Shown here: positions 1 to 10,918 of the stretch, one piece after another
Layout: each line of letters opens with the position of its first letter
Numbering within the stretch: position 1 is the first letter of the stretch
Assembly: GCA_947561395.2 (NCBI GenBank)
Contig: OX387184.1
Location: 22,593,687 to 22,657,686, forward strand
Origin: Buxus sempervirens
Taxonomy: Eukaryota; Streptophyta; Magnoliopsida; Buxales; Buxaceae
Direction: 5' to 3'
Length of the DNA stretch: 64,000 bases
Program-made: the position numbers and the translations under genes
The notes under the pieces: generated by a model
What the model was told of the DNA's origin: nothing
Seen by the model: the letters and a program-made list of their open reading frames with translations, nothing else
Database searches by the model: none

Positions 1-230
1 ACCCAGATAACAATCATGTCAATAATTGCTTTACAGTGTTTTTAACATATATCATACTTTGTATAGAAAAAATCAATTTTTATTTATACAATTATTTTGT
101 CCATTTGATGTTGAAACTCCTTATAAAATTGATTTTTATGACCACATTTTACTGCAAATCTGTAATTTCTCTTTTTCTTGTTATATTCTATTGCTCATTA
201 TTCACGCGCAACGCGCGTGATCATTACTAG
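1..230 (+). mobile_element. Helitron 3' end (partial, runs in from left)
   Basis: The right end has all the hallmarks of a Helitron 3' terminus: a perfect hairpin (CACGCGC at 203-209, loop AAC, GCGCGTG at 213-219), a 7-base spacer, the terminal CTAG at 227-230, and a T at 231 from the AT target. The rest of 1-202 is AT-rich with no credible coding sequence, so only the non-coding tail lies in the window and the 5' TC end must be to the left. On the other side of the CTAG the sequence is LINE reverse transcriptase, so the Helitron inserted into the LINE. Rolling-circle elements leave no target duplication, so none is expected. Whether the element is autonomous cannot be told. Confidence 0.72.
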
Positions 231-665
231 TAGTAGGAACAAAAGCAGATTGCATTGGCGAATCTGGTTCACCAAAATCATGCAGCAAGGACGAATCTGG
301 TTCACCAAAATCTTGGCTATTATTTTATACTCAAAATTGCACAGGCTAATGGGACGAAAGTCTTCAATTTTTCTGGGGTGCTGAATTTTTGGGATTAACA
401 AAATGAGAGATATAATGACCTCAGGACTGACCACTTCCCAATAAGAGATATAAAATAAACCTTGGAAGCCATTTGAACCTGGGCTTCTGTAAGACCCCAT
501 ACTCCGCACTGTATTCCAAACCTCAAGAGGAGAAGGAATTGAGCCGATCAAGTTGTTTTGGATTTCCGTAATAGCATAGGAAAGGAGACCAGTGAGCTCA
601 AGTTTAGACCATAAGGGGTCTTGTCTATACATATCAGAGAAGTAATTTTCAACCAAACCTTCCAA
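231..665 (-). pseudogene. LINE ORF2, N-terminal part of reverse transcriptase
   Basis: Minus-strand translation shows the start of a plant L1 reverse transcriptase: SPGSNGF near 506, LIPKIQHPRKIEDFRPISL and then YKIIAKILVNQIRP at about 310-400. A second ILVNQIR follows because a 21-base segment is repeated at a 33-base spacing (259-279 and 292-312), which keeps frame at the repeat. Just beyond it the usual QSAFVP block is readable in another frame at about 232-255, and there the Helitron cuts in. The catalytic FADD motif is not in the window. This is a fragment of a dead element. Confidence 0.7.
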
Positions 666-1112
666 CTCCTTTTTGTCTGAAATCTCCTTGTTTTAAGCAT
701 TCTTGAGTGAGAAAATCTGATTCTTTTGTCTTCGGAACATTGTTGACCTGTAAAAGAAACTGGTATTTCTATCCCCTTCTTTAAGCCATGTGATTCAAGA
801 CTTCTAGAACCATAGAACTTCTTGTTGACTGAATACTTTAGCGTACTCACCTTGCAGGCAGTTTTCCTTATTTTGCAAAATCTCAAAAGGGTTGATAGCC
901 AAAGAACTCTGGACTTTTTGCAGCTGTCAGAGAATCTCAATTTTTCGATGTTGAATATTGCCAACGACCTCTTTATTCCATTGACATAGATCCCTTGCAA
1001 GATTTGAGAGTTTGGAACGTAGGGACACATGCTGGCCATTGTTGCAGTCGTTGAACCATGATTTTTTGATAGTCTCATAACATGAACTTTCTCTGATCCA
1101 AAATGCTTCAAA
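666..1112 (-). pseudogene. LINE ORF2, linker between endonuclease and RT
   Basis: This stretch lies between the endonuclease end (SDHCPLIL) and the RT start. It holds the degraded connector of ORF2: on the minus strand RFEAFWI-like residues follow the endonuclease near 1110, then remnants in shifting frames. No independent gene is seen; assignment rests on its position between two recognisable ORF2 domains. Confidence 0.5.
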
Positions 1113-1838
1113 TCAAAAGGGTCGGTGATGCCTCTTATTCTCATGAAGGAGATCCAGGATTAGAGGACAATGATCTGACACTATGATTGGTTGAGCATTA
1201 ACAATCGGATAAGGAAGGATTTGAAAGGCTTCTGAAGTTGCAAACACACGGTCAATCTTCTCTGATATTCGGCATTGCCCTTGTTGCCTATTACACCAAG
1301 TGCATTTTGGTCCCTTCATAGGAATCTCAACCAGGTTGCAGTTGTCAATCATATTCCGAAAATTATCCACCTAGTGGCGATTAAGTGGGAGGCCTCCTCT
1401 CTACTCTAAACTATTTAACATGGCATTGAAATCACCGAGTAAAAACCATGGTACCATCAAATTCCTTGAGGTATCTTCAATCTGATTCCATTGATCATGT
1501 TGAATCTCCATCTTTGAGCTTGCATGTACAAAAAAGGTAATCCACGTCAAACCTTTATAGGAGACTTGAAAAATAACCATCCAGTCAATGTGGGTTATAA
1601 TATTCAAAATTACACCACAATTCCATAGAAGAATAAATCCTTCTCTCTGATCAACCGAGGGAATAAAAAAATAATTCTTAAGATTCAAAAGGTTTGCCAC
1701 TTTCGTGGCCAGCTGATTTTGGGCAAAAGTCTCTGACAGGAGAATGATATCAGGCTTGTGAAACAAAAATTTGTCTTTAAGATGTTATTTAGTCATGCGT
1801 TGACCAATCCCATGACAATTCCAAAACACCGTCTTCAT
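1113..1838 (-). pseudogene. LINE ORF2, AP-type endonuclease domain
   Basis: The minus-strand ATG at 1838 opens MKTVFWNCHGIG, the usual N-terminus of plant L1 ORF2. Then come KPDIILLSET (catalytic Glu) near 1740-1765, WFLLGDFNAML (Asp) near 1410-1440, KIDRVFATSEAF near 1235-1270, and SDHCPLIL (catalytic His) near 1150. This endonuclease nicks target DNA at an AT-rich site to prime reverse transcription. All the key motifs are visible, but two stops (in the N-terminal leader and between GDFNA and the ID motif) break the frame. The start was chosen because NCHGIG sits at residues 7-12, as in family members. Confidence 0.75.
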
Positions 1839-1879
1839 TTCTTGCAATTCTCCGAGAACACCTGAAAAGGACGAGAGGG

Positions 1880-3322
1880 GGAGCAACAAGAATGCGAAAA
1901 CTTCCTTTTCTTTTATAAAATTGGAGAATCTTCCATGTCTGTTTGATCCGCCTCCATATCCTGAGCAATCCTTTGCTTACTTCCAGGATTTTTCTTTGCT
2001 TGCCGGGGATGCCGTCATGGCTATTTCTACTTCTAAACCACTGGGATTTCTGTTATGGACAATTGAGGAGAAACCGACAGATGCATATCCTTTGAATTCC
2101 TCGAGTCTTGTCACTCACTTGAGAATAAGGAAAAGATTTATGCCCATATTAAGAGATGTTTCGACCGGTTTACACTGAGCAGAGAAAGTGAAAGATGTAT
2201 CATCTCTTGAAACAGAAGCCCAGGGACTGGATGCATGATTTGAATCATGGTCCAAAATAAACTCCTTGGACGCTTCCTTAATAACAATAATCCTATTAGA
2301 GCTGAGTTTGGCTATTTCAGAACAATCCAGCCCATCAACACTTGAACTCCCCTGCCAAATCCACGAACCAAGCAAGTCTCGCACCGAGCCCGCAAGAACC
2401 TCCATACGAGAAGACCACAGAGGTAAGGTCCTTTCCTACCCCGATTCCTTGCATGAAACCAACTTCAGCACTTCCTCCTTTCTTTTCGATGGAAAAGATC
2501 GTCGGCGTCGGCGACAGCTCATTCTGTTCAGGCGAGAGTATCTGGGTGCATCCTTCATAGCCGGCATGCTCAACTTCGCACCAAGATGAATTTTTGCACA
2601 GCAATTTAGAGTATGTCCCAACAGGCCACATGAGAAGTAGAAATCTGGCAGGCCCTCGTGAGCAAAAGTGACCTATACTTTCTCAGCTCTCATGTCTTCC
2701 ACATAAATCCTTGCCAGAATCGGCTGGGAGAGGGGAAGAGACCATCTGATACATGCATTGTGGGAGTCGTCGGATGAAGGAAGTTCAGTTTCGAGAGATT
2801 TACCAAACTCATTACCAAGACAGGAAAGGATTTGGGCATATCAGAGTATTCTAGGGAGATTAAGAACCTGAGAACATAGAACCACCTCCAAGAAGGAAAA
2901 AGAGTCGGCCTCCTCAGCGTTATCAGTCTTCTCCAGAAGACATAAAGCTCTATTTAAAACCCAAGGACGGCCCTCTATTATAGCAGAGAGATCTTCACGG
3001 CACGCACAAGCAATCAAGAAACGGGACTGAGCAAGATAGCTAATGGAAACAATTTTGAAGGATTTCCAGACCCTCTCGGCAAAATTTTTAACCACAATGA
3101 GAGTAGGGGCAAAATCCATAGCTTCAAAAATGAGCAAATTGTTCCAGCTATCTCTAAGTCTGGTTTTTTCCACATCCATGAGGGAGAAAACCCTTTCTGG
3201 TCTAGTCAGGATGAGCAAATTATGAAGTCTAGACAAAAGCTCCTCTATAATCAAGAAAGGAAACCAAAACGGGACTCAGGATAAGGAAACCGGATCACAA
3301 CAGAAAACAGGGAAGGGATTAC
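1880..3322 (-). pseudogene. LINE ORF1, DUF4283-like domain plus CCHC knuckle
   Basis: The minus strand from about 3254 reads a DUF4283-type N-terminal domain with the typical RPWVLNRALCLLEK block near 2940-2970, about 90 residues after the probable start. Further on, at about 2585-2640, FYFSCGLLGHTLNCC matches the zinc knuckle that follows DUF4283 in plant LINE ORF1 proteins, with the first cysteine replaced. The C-terminal third is proline/serine-rich and broken. ORF1 binds LINE RNA in the cytoplasm. Frame changes between the domains mark it as a pseudogene. Confidence 0.62.
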
Positions 3323-3830
3323 TGTAACGCTCCAGATCCGGATTACGTAAACTAAACCGTAATTCATCACCGAAGGGTTACTTTATCACCCAAAATCACA
3401 AAATCGAAGTAAAGGAAACATGATTAAACAATTAAATACATAAACAGAGACAACTAAAACCCAACTCAAACTAAAATATCAAAGCTCTAAACTGAACTCA
3501 CCTGATTCCAACTCTTTCCCTCTGATATCGATCTTTCCAAGATCTGAAAACAAAACAAAACTGTCTGAGATACGAATATCTCAGTAAGTAGCACATGCAT
3601 GCTCATAAACATTTTTAACCGTTCTAAACCATGCTTCAGGTTAAACATATGCAACAGTAACAATAACACGAATAAACCGAATATTCCCACGATAATACAT
3701 CAATGGATACAAGATAACTAGAAATAATCCACATGTCAATCAAATCTGAGTATCAAATCATAAATCAACCAGTCATAGCAAGACTCATGAAGTAAAACTG
3801 TCTTTAATTAAGGTAATATCAATGTCCGCT

Positions 3831-4310
3831 ATGCCACCTCCGGGCTTAGATGCGAAGCCGAGTACACGATTATCGTCTTATTGCGAGAGAACCTAACCAC
3901 CACAAAGAAGGGTTGGCATGTACTATCCAGTCATAGTCTGAGTACACGATAAAATGAGGGATATCCGCAGCCTTCCGAGTACACAATAAGGCCTCACTGA
4001 ATACACGGTAGAACACGCTTGCGTGGACAAGGAATTACAACTAGCAAAGAGCAATCATTTCCACTACCTATCTCCTAAATGGATCCATATAGCGCTATGC
4101 CCACTAGGCTCTAAAATCAAAACCAACCATGAAAATATAGCTAACACAACTCGTTCCAATCTCAATTATATCATCCCGAGTACACGGGGCATCTCTGAAT
4201 ACACAGAAGCAACAACATCCCAAGTACATAGAACATCTCCGAGTACACGGAGCTAAAGTATCCAACCAAGTGCAGAAAATGGCAAACATTCCTCCAAGTA
4301 CATGGAGGGA
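3831..4310. repeat. Short tandem words (GAGTACACGG) inside LTR A1
   Basis: About ten irregularly spaced copies of GAGTACACGG and close variants (GAATACACGG, AAGTACATGG) lie here, for example near 3860, 3940, 3980, 4180, 4200 and 4245. The block is 0.5-1.0 kb from the LTR edge at 3323. The other three A copies have unrelated tandem words at the matching place. Confidence 0.6.
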
Positions 4311-5683
4311 TTATAAATAACCAATCGAAACCAAAAGTATTTAAGTTGAAAGCTATTCCTCTTAATTTCCACAAAATCCCCTTTAAAAGACAAAATTATG
4401 CAAAGGTGTCATTTTTCGATTAAACCGGTAATCTCAAATATTACAATCTGATTTCGATGTTGTAGATAAATTCAAACTTGTTTTGCTCATTTTAAGATTA
4501 AACCATTAACTTCCTATAAGGATTTTTCCTTAAGTTACTCTCGTCTAAAGTCAACCACAAATCCGGCTTATAAAACTATAATCTAGCTAAAGGAAATCCT
4601 AATTTCCCACCCTTACTATAATCTATATTAAAGGAAAATATTTCCTGCCTGTTTCTCCATGAAAAGAATCAGGAGATTGAGTTGCATCATCAATGCAAAT
4701 GTATAGAAGCACCTCAAGTGTACGCCATATGAAGGAATTTCAATTACTCTTGGCAACATGGGACATCTCATCACAGGAAGCTATTATCGAAAGATGCCTT
4801 ATACATAATCAAAATATTATTTCCGATATGGGCTAAAAAGGTATTCAATTCTGGAAAATTACAAAAAGACAGCAGCACACCCAACTAAGCTCCACCCAGT
4901 TAATACTAAGACACAAAAATAATTTCTGAACTGAGTCACAGAAAACTTCTCACCAGATTTCAAGTGATTCACTTTAACCAAAATGAATACTTGAGGACAA
5001 CAATAACTCTAGGATATTAGAAGAAAGAGTTGGTCTATCATCAGTTTGCCCCTTGTAGGGCCCTGCATCAACAAGACACAACAATCACCCAAGATCTATA
5101 AGATGATCCCTCCATGAGCTGGCAAAAAAATTTAAGGTAGTTATTAATTTTCTAAAACCCATGGAAGCCCCTTGCATGAACTATAACTTTCTCTTCTACT
5201 ATTGGTAAACTCTCACACAGAAAGAGAAAGGCCAATTGAAGCAGCCTTTCTTAATTTCCCTTTCTTGGACTTACTAATTTAGTCCCATTGGGTTTATTCG
5301 ACCTCAACCATCCAAGACTGTTCTCAGTCAATACTTGCATACCAACCGGGTGAAACAAACATACTGCTATGTGCAATAACCACCAATCTTCACAGCTCTA
5401 ATTCCAAACACAAACAAAGAGTTTAATATATTATTATTATTTTTTTGACATTCAACTTAAAATGATATTTAAAAACACCGATCAACCCAAAATTAACTCT
5501 GGTTTCAGTCGATTACCTGAGAACAGATGGCGTCGACTGATGCTTGAGTATAGGCTGGAAAATCAAGGAAGATTATCACACAGTCGATAAATCTTCTTTA
5601 GAGCCCCCAAAAAAAGATCGGCTACAGAGAGTTATTTGGGGATTTAGATTGAGAGAGAGAAAGAGATCGCCGCGAGTAACCAG
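4311..5683. other. Non-coding LTR A1 sequence
   Basis: The stretch between the tandem words and the Copia insertion is part of LTR A1. It is AT-rich with scattered short reading frames and no protein similarity that I recognise. The Copia target site ACCAG (5679-5683) lies at its right edge. Confidence 0.55.
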
Positions 5684-5997
5684 TGTTAGCACAAGTAGCT
5701 CCACATCAGCTCCAACTCATACACCATCTCAACATGCCACATCGGAAGCAATCTAGAAGTCTCTATAACATTCTGTAAACATTTTCTGTTATAACAAACA
5801 GTCCATGTGCCAGAATTCTATTAGCTGTAAAAAAAGCTTTCTGATATAACAAACATACCATGTGGCAGAATTCTATTAGCTTCTTACTTGTATATATTCA
5901 CTCTGTTCTCTTGTATTACTAAGACATAAGAAATGAAAATATCTTTTAGAACCTTTTTGTCGTCTCTTACTTTTCTGTCTTTTCTTAGCCTTTAACA
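5684..5997 (+). repeat. Copia 5' LTR
   Basis: 314 bases beginning TGTTAGCACAAG and ending CTTTAACA. It is about 55 bases longer than the 3' LTR because a short stretch around the CAGAATTCTATTAGC word is duplicated inside it. The LTR carries the promoter and polyadenylation signals of the element; TATATATTCAC near 5890 is a plausible TATA region. Confidence 0.9.
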
Positions 5998-6010
5998 TGG
6001 TATCGGAGCC
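5998..6010 (+). promoter_or_regulatory. Copia primer-binding site (tRNA-Met type)
   Basis: TGGTATCGGAGCC directly follows the 5' LTR. It matches the classic plant Copia site complementary to the 3' end of initiator tRNA-Met, with one difference from the usual TGGTATCAGAGC. Confidence 0.88.
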
Positions 6011-6047
6011 TCTATGACCTACGTCTTCCATCTTTAGTCCTTTCATC

Positions 6048-9000
6048 ATGTCTGAAATAGAAACCTCTCAAACACTCTCTTCATCTGCTACAAATTCTTA
6101 TGTGATTACTTCTTTACCTCATCTTGTAACTGTGAAGCTTAACTATGAAAATTATCTACAATAGAGAGCCCAAATGCTTCCTTATCTCAAGGGACAGAAA
6201 CTTTTTTGTTATATCGATGGGTCACTTCCATCACCTGATCCTTTTTTATCCGGATCTACTCAATCAAATCCCGATTTCACTCTTTGGTTGCAGCAAGATC
6301 AGTTGGTTCTGAGTGCTTTAATTTCTTCTTTATCTGAAATTTGATTGCTCAAGTTGTTGGTCTATCCACTTCTGGTTCTGTCTGGGATACTCTTGAAAAG
6401 TTGTTTGCAACAAAATCTCAAGCACGTATTGTGCATCTTCAATATCAACTGGCCACTTTAAAGAAGGGAGATGACTCTATTGCAGATTATTTTTGAAAAG
6501 AAAAATGAATTGTTGATACACTAGCAGCTACTGGTAAAGTCTTATCTCCTACGAAATTCTCCACATATCTTCTTGCTGGTTTGAGTTCAAATTATAATTC
6601 TCTTGTTACATCTCTCACTACTCGGTTGGATCCTTTATCACCTGAGGAAATTTTTGGGTATTTGTTAACTCATGAGGCAAGAATCAATCAATAGTTGGCC
6701 TCAATAGCTACTCCTACAATTTCTGCAAATGCGATTTCTCGACAGCAATCTTCTCGAGGTCGTGGGAACTCCTGGCATGGCAAAGGTGTTTTTCGTGGCT
6801 CATTCTCTCGTGGCAGAGGCAGAACTCAAGGCTTTCAGCTCATGTCCTCCACTGCTTCTTCACCAACTTGTCAAATTTGCAATCGTGTTGGCCACACTAC
6901 CATGACATGCTTTCATCAGTTCAATCAAGCTTATCAGCAGCCTCCTCCTCTGTCTCTTACTGCAAACTATAGTTCTTTACCAGCATCACCTTCTTACAGA
7001 TCTCAATCTGATTCTGTCTCCTCTTATTCTTCTACACCTTTATCATCATCTGAGTGGTATCCTGACACTGCCGCAACAAATCACTTCACTAATGACTTCT
7101 CTGCCTTGACTATTAATCCTTCGGAATATCATGGCACTGAACATGTTCGCATTGGAGATGGATCTGCCTTACCAATTCTACATACTAGGGATTCCACCTT
7201 ACCTTCTACTTCTGGAAATTTTCATTTACTTAATCTTCTTCATGTTCCTTCTCTTCATAAAAATTTAGTTTCTGTTAAACAATTTTGTGCTGATAATTAT
7301 ATATTTTTTGAATTTCACTCTTCTTTTTTTTTGTGTGAAGGACTCTCGCACCAAGGCCCTGCTTCTACAAGGTCCTGTTAAAGATGGTCTTTATGTTTTT
7401 CCAACTCAGCCACCATCACCACAAGCTCACATCGATGTGAAGAATTCTTTCAACACCTGGCATCATCGAATGGGACATCCAGCTTTTCGTATTGTTCAGC
7501 AAGTTCTCCACAATTTTCATCTGCCTGTCTCCACTTCCAAGCCCACTTCTCTTTGTTCTTCTCGTTGTCAAGCCAAATGTCAAGCTCTACCGCATCCCTC
7601 ATCCACCTCTAGATCATCTCGTCCTTTGGAGCTTTTGTTTGCTGATGTTTGGGGTCCTTCTCCAACTCTCTTAAGACAAGGCTACCATTACTACGTTTCC
7701 TTCTTAGATGATTTCAGTCGTTTTACTTGGTTATTTCCTCTTAAATGTAAATCTGATGTGTTACCTGTGTTTCCGTCTTTTAAATGTCATGTTGAAACAT
7801 CTCTTAATACCTCTATTAAATGCATTCAATCTGACTGGGTGGTGAATTTCGGTCTCTTAATTCGCTCTTAAGTTTTTTGGGTATACATCATCGTTTATCA
7901 TGTCCTTATGAACATCAACAGAATGGGGCTATTGAGCGTAAACATAAACACATTGTTGAAACTGGTTTGGCCCTCTTAACTCATTCTTCCTTACCCTTAC
8001 GTTTTTGGACTGATGCATTTTCCACCGCTGTTTTCTTAATCAACCGCATACCTACTCCCTTATTGAATCACATCTCACCATTTCAAGCCTTGTTTCACCG
8101 ACCACCTAATTACACTTTTCTGAAAGTATTTGGTTCAGCATGTTGGCCCAATCTCCGGCCTTATAATCGCACTAAATTGGAGCCCCGTTCTGTTGAGTGT
8201 GTCTTCTTGGGCTATAGTTCTCATCATCATGGCTACATCTGTTTTCACCCATCCATGGACCGGACTTACATCTCAAGTAATGTTTGGTTTGATGAAACCC
8301 GTTTTCCCTTTGCCCACCAACCCATCCATCACTCGTCCAGCCCAGTTTCTTTAGACCACCTAGCTTCATCTCTCTGTACTACATTGCCCTACCCTCTCCT
8401 CCAACCCATTCCTGCCACTTCTTCTTCTTCCCCAACTTCCTCTTCTTCTTCTTCTTCCTCTCTACCTCAATCTTCTTTGCCTTCTTCTCCTCTTCGTCAT
8501 CACATGGTCACTCGTTCCCGCACAAATTCTCTTCGTCCTATTACATTTCCTGATGGCTCAGTTCACTGTCCTCCTCGTGCTCATCTCACCCATGTTTCCT
8601 CTGTTCGTGATTCCCCTTCATCATACACCCAAGCCTCCAAATACTCTGATTGGCGTGATGCCATGGCCATTGAGTTTCATGCTCTTCTTCACAATAACAC
8701 TTGGACCCTTGTTCCTCCCAATTCCTCTCAAAATGTCCTTGGTTGCCGTTGGGTTTATCGCACCAAGTATTATGTCGATGGCACTCTTGAACGTCGAAAA
8801 GCCAAGCTTGTTGCCAAAGGGTTTCATCAGCTTGAAGGTCTTGACTATTTTGAAACCTTCAGTCCAGTCATCAAATCCACTACCATTCGGTTGGTTCTAT
8901 CAGTTGCTGTTCAACGTGGTTGGGCACTTCATCAATTGGATGTGCACAATGCCTTTCTCCATGGGGACCTTGCTGAAGCAGTGTATATGGTGCAACCTCC

Positions 9001-10165
9001 AGGTTTTGTTCATCCCTCTTTTCCTTCTTATGTTTGTAAACTAAATAAAGCTATCCATGGTTTGAAACAAGCCCCTAGGGAGTAGGGCCTGGTTTTCTCG
9101 TCTTAGTTCTTGGTTGCTTGACTTTGCTTTTATTGCCTCTAAGTCAGACTCTTCTTTGTTTGTCTATTCTCATAATTCTATTACTCTCTATTTTTTAGTT
9201 TATGTCAATGATATTCTTTTAACTGGTTCTAATTCTTCCTTTTTACAGTCCTTTATTACTTCTATTAGTGCTCAATTTCCAATTCGAAATTTGGGAAACC
9301 TTCATCATTTTTTAGGCATTGAGGTTCATTCCCCCCCCCCCCCCCCCCCCTCTACTGGTCTTCTCCTATCCCAAAAGCAATATATCGTTGATCTTCTCAA
9401 AAAGACCAATATGCTCAACTGTAAACTAGTTTCATCTCCAATGGCAACTTCGGCAAAATTAAGTGCATTTGATGGTTCTACTGTTGATGATCCTACCCTC
9501 TACAGAAGTGTTGTTGGCAGCCTTCAATATCTCTCTTTCACTAGACCGGATCTCTCCTTTGTTGTCAATCGTGTTTGTTAATTCATGCATGATCCAAGAG
9601 TTCCACACTGGCAAGCTATCAAACGCATCTTGCGTTATCTGCAGCATACATTAAACTTTGGTTTACTCATTCATAAATCTTCATCTTCCTCCTTGGCTGC
9701 TTTTTCGAATGCTGATTGGGCCGGCTATCCAGATGATCGTCATTCTACTGGTGGCTATTGTGTTTTCTTTGGTAACAATCTCATATCTTGGAGTTCTCGA
9801 AAACAGCCTACCATTGCACAGTCTAGTACTGAGGCGGAGTACAAGGCTTTAGCTAATGCCACTTGTGAATTACTATGGCTTCAGTCTCTTCTCAAAGAAC
9901 TAGGAATTTATCTTTCCACTGCTCCTATTTTATGGTGTGACAATCTAGGAGCTACATATGTGTCCTCTAATCCTGTTTTTTCACTCACACACTAAGCATG
10001 TGGCTATTGATTATCATTTTGTACAAGAAATAGTTGCTGCAAAAACATTACATGTTGCTTTTCTCTCTAGTAAAGATCAGCTTGCAAATATATTTACCAA
10101 GCCTCTTTCATCTGCACGTTTTCATCTTCTTCGATCAAGCCTCTCTGTTCATCCTTTCCAGCTTG
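6048..10165 (+). pseudogene. Copia gag-pol region (broken)
   Basis: Order along the plus strand: a GAG (UBN2-type) region at about 6050-6690; a CCHC zinc knuckle (CQICNRVGHTTMTC) near 6875-6915; a protease around WYPDTAATNHF near 7050; an integrase from the zinc-binding region near 7460 through the core (FADVWGP near 7640) to the C-terminal part near 8290; a serine-rich linker with a TTC run near 8420-8460; reverse transcriptase at about 8640-9580; and RNase H ([10 protein letters not shown] near 9825) to about 10100. GAG, PR, INT, RT, RH is the diagnostic Copia order. The region has several breaks and cannot make a full polyprotein. It is a fossil copy. Confidence 0.9.
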
Positions 10166-10168
10166 GCT

Positions 10169-10178
10169 CGAGGGGGGC
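10169..10178 (+). promoter_or_regulatory. Copia polypurine tract
   Basis: CGAGGGGGGC lies immediately before the 3' LTR, where plus-strand DNA synthesis is primed. Position and purine run fit the family. Confidence 0.8.
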
Positions 10179-10436
10179 TGTTAGCACAAGTAGCTCCACA
10201 TCAGCTCCAGCTCATACACCATCTCAACATGCCACATCAGAAGCAGTCTAGAAGAGTCTATACATTCTGTAAACATTTTCTGTTATAACAAACAATCCAT
10301 GTGCCAGAATTCTATTAGCTTCTTACCTGTATATATTCACTCTGTTCTCTTGTATTATTGAGACATAAGAAATGAAAATATCTTTTAGAACCTTTCTGTC
10401 GTCTCTTTCTTTTCCGTCTTTTCTTAGCCTTTAACA
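10179..10436 (+). repeat. Copia 3' LTR
   Basis: 258 bases, TGTTAGCAC...TTTAACA, matching the 5' LTR over its length apart from the stretch duplicated there. It is followed by the target duplication ACCAG at 10437-10441. Confidence 0.9.
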
Positions 10437-10918
10437 ACCAGCAACTAGGAATGTCGTTCGATAGTCGATGCTTAGCGCTAGTAAAGCTTGCCTGAATATA
10501 ACGAAGGATGCTCATGGTTAACAACAGTAGAGAAGAAACCATTAAAACCCAAAAACCTCCTTTTTCCCTTTCTCCTCTAACCCTCGAGTTCTCACTTCAA
10601 ATTATATAGAATTTTTAAATCAAACCACTTAAACCGTTAATTGAACCGAACCCAATAAAATAATTCCCTCCCTCAAGTAAAGTAACTTGATTTAAACCCA
10701 TTACAGCCAAACCAACTAAATCGGACTCTAACACTTAAGCTAGTTCACTTGAATGAACCAAATCACAAAAACCTAACCCTATCAATTTAACCAGCTTACT
10801 TAAAGCAAAGCCACCCAATTAAGCCTTTTCTTTAAAATTGGATTTAAGTAACCTCATTAAATCCTTTAATCCCCTAATTACCCTTAATTAAAATTTCTTA
10901 AAAATTCAGGGTTTTACA
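10437..10918 (-). other. Distal part of LTR A1
   Basis: This 0.48-kb remainder of LTR A1 lies beyond the Copia insertion and is the promoter-proximal end in the sense orientation. It is rich in AACC/TTAA words, has no coding sequence, and ends TTTTACA before the ATTAC duplication. Confidence 0.65.

Larger units (their letters stand above)
5684..10436 (+). mobile_element. Ty1/Copia LTR retrotransposon (Ale-like?), degraded
   Basis: A full-length but broken Copia element of about 4.75 kb, nested in LTR A1. It has a 5' LTR, a Met-tRNA-type primer site, GAG, protease, integrase, reverse transcriptase and RNase H in Copia order, a polypurine tract and a 3' LTR, with the target duplication ACCAG on both sides (5679-5683 and 10437-10441). 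Short LTRs with TGTTA...AACA ends and the integrase C-terminal style fit the Ale group; that placing is tentative. By eye about ten substitutions separate the LTRs over roughly 255 aligned bases (about 4%), suggesting an age of a few million years. The coding region carries several breaks. Confidence 0.92.
3323..10918 (-). mobile_element. Solo LTR 'A1' (Ty3/Gypsy-like), split by a Copia element
   Basis: On the plus strand the element begins TGTAACGCTCC and ends GGGTTTTACA, flanked by the 5-base duplication ATTAC (3318-3322 and 10919-10923). Sense is minus, judged from copy A4, which has a TATA box in the other orientation. Without the nested Copia it is about 2.84 kb. It shows no gag or pol of its own, so it reads as a solo LTR left by LTR-LTR recombination. 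Long LTRs with TGTAA ends suggest a Tekay/Del-like chromovirus, but nothing in the window proves that. Copies A2, A3 and A4 share both ends. Confidence 0.72.

Noticed and set aside
9331-9350. Long C runs as functional i-motif or G-quadruplex sites
   Set aside because: Three simple C runs in unrelated elements are more likely slippage or assembly uncertainty.
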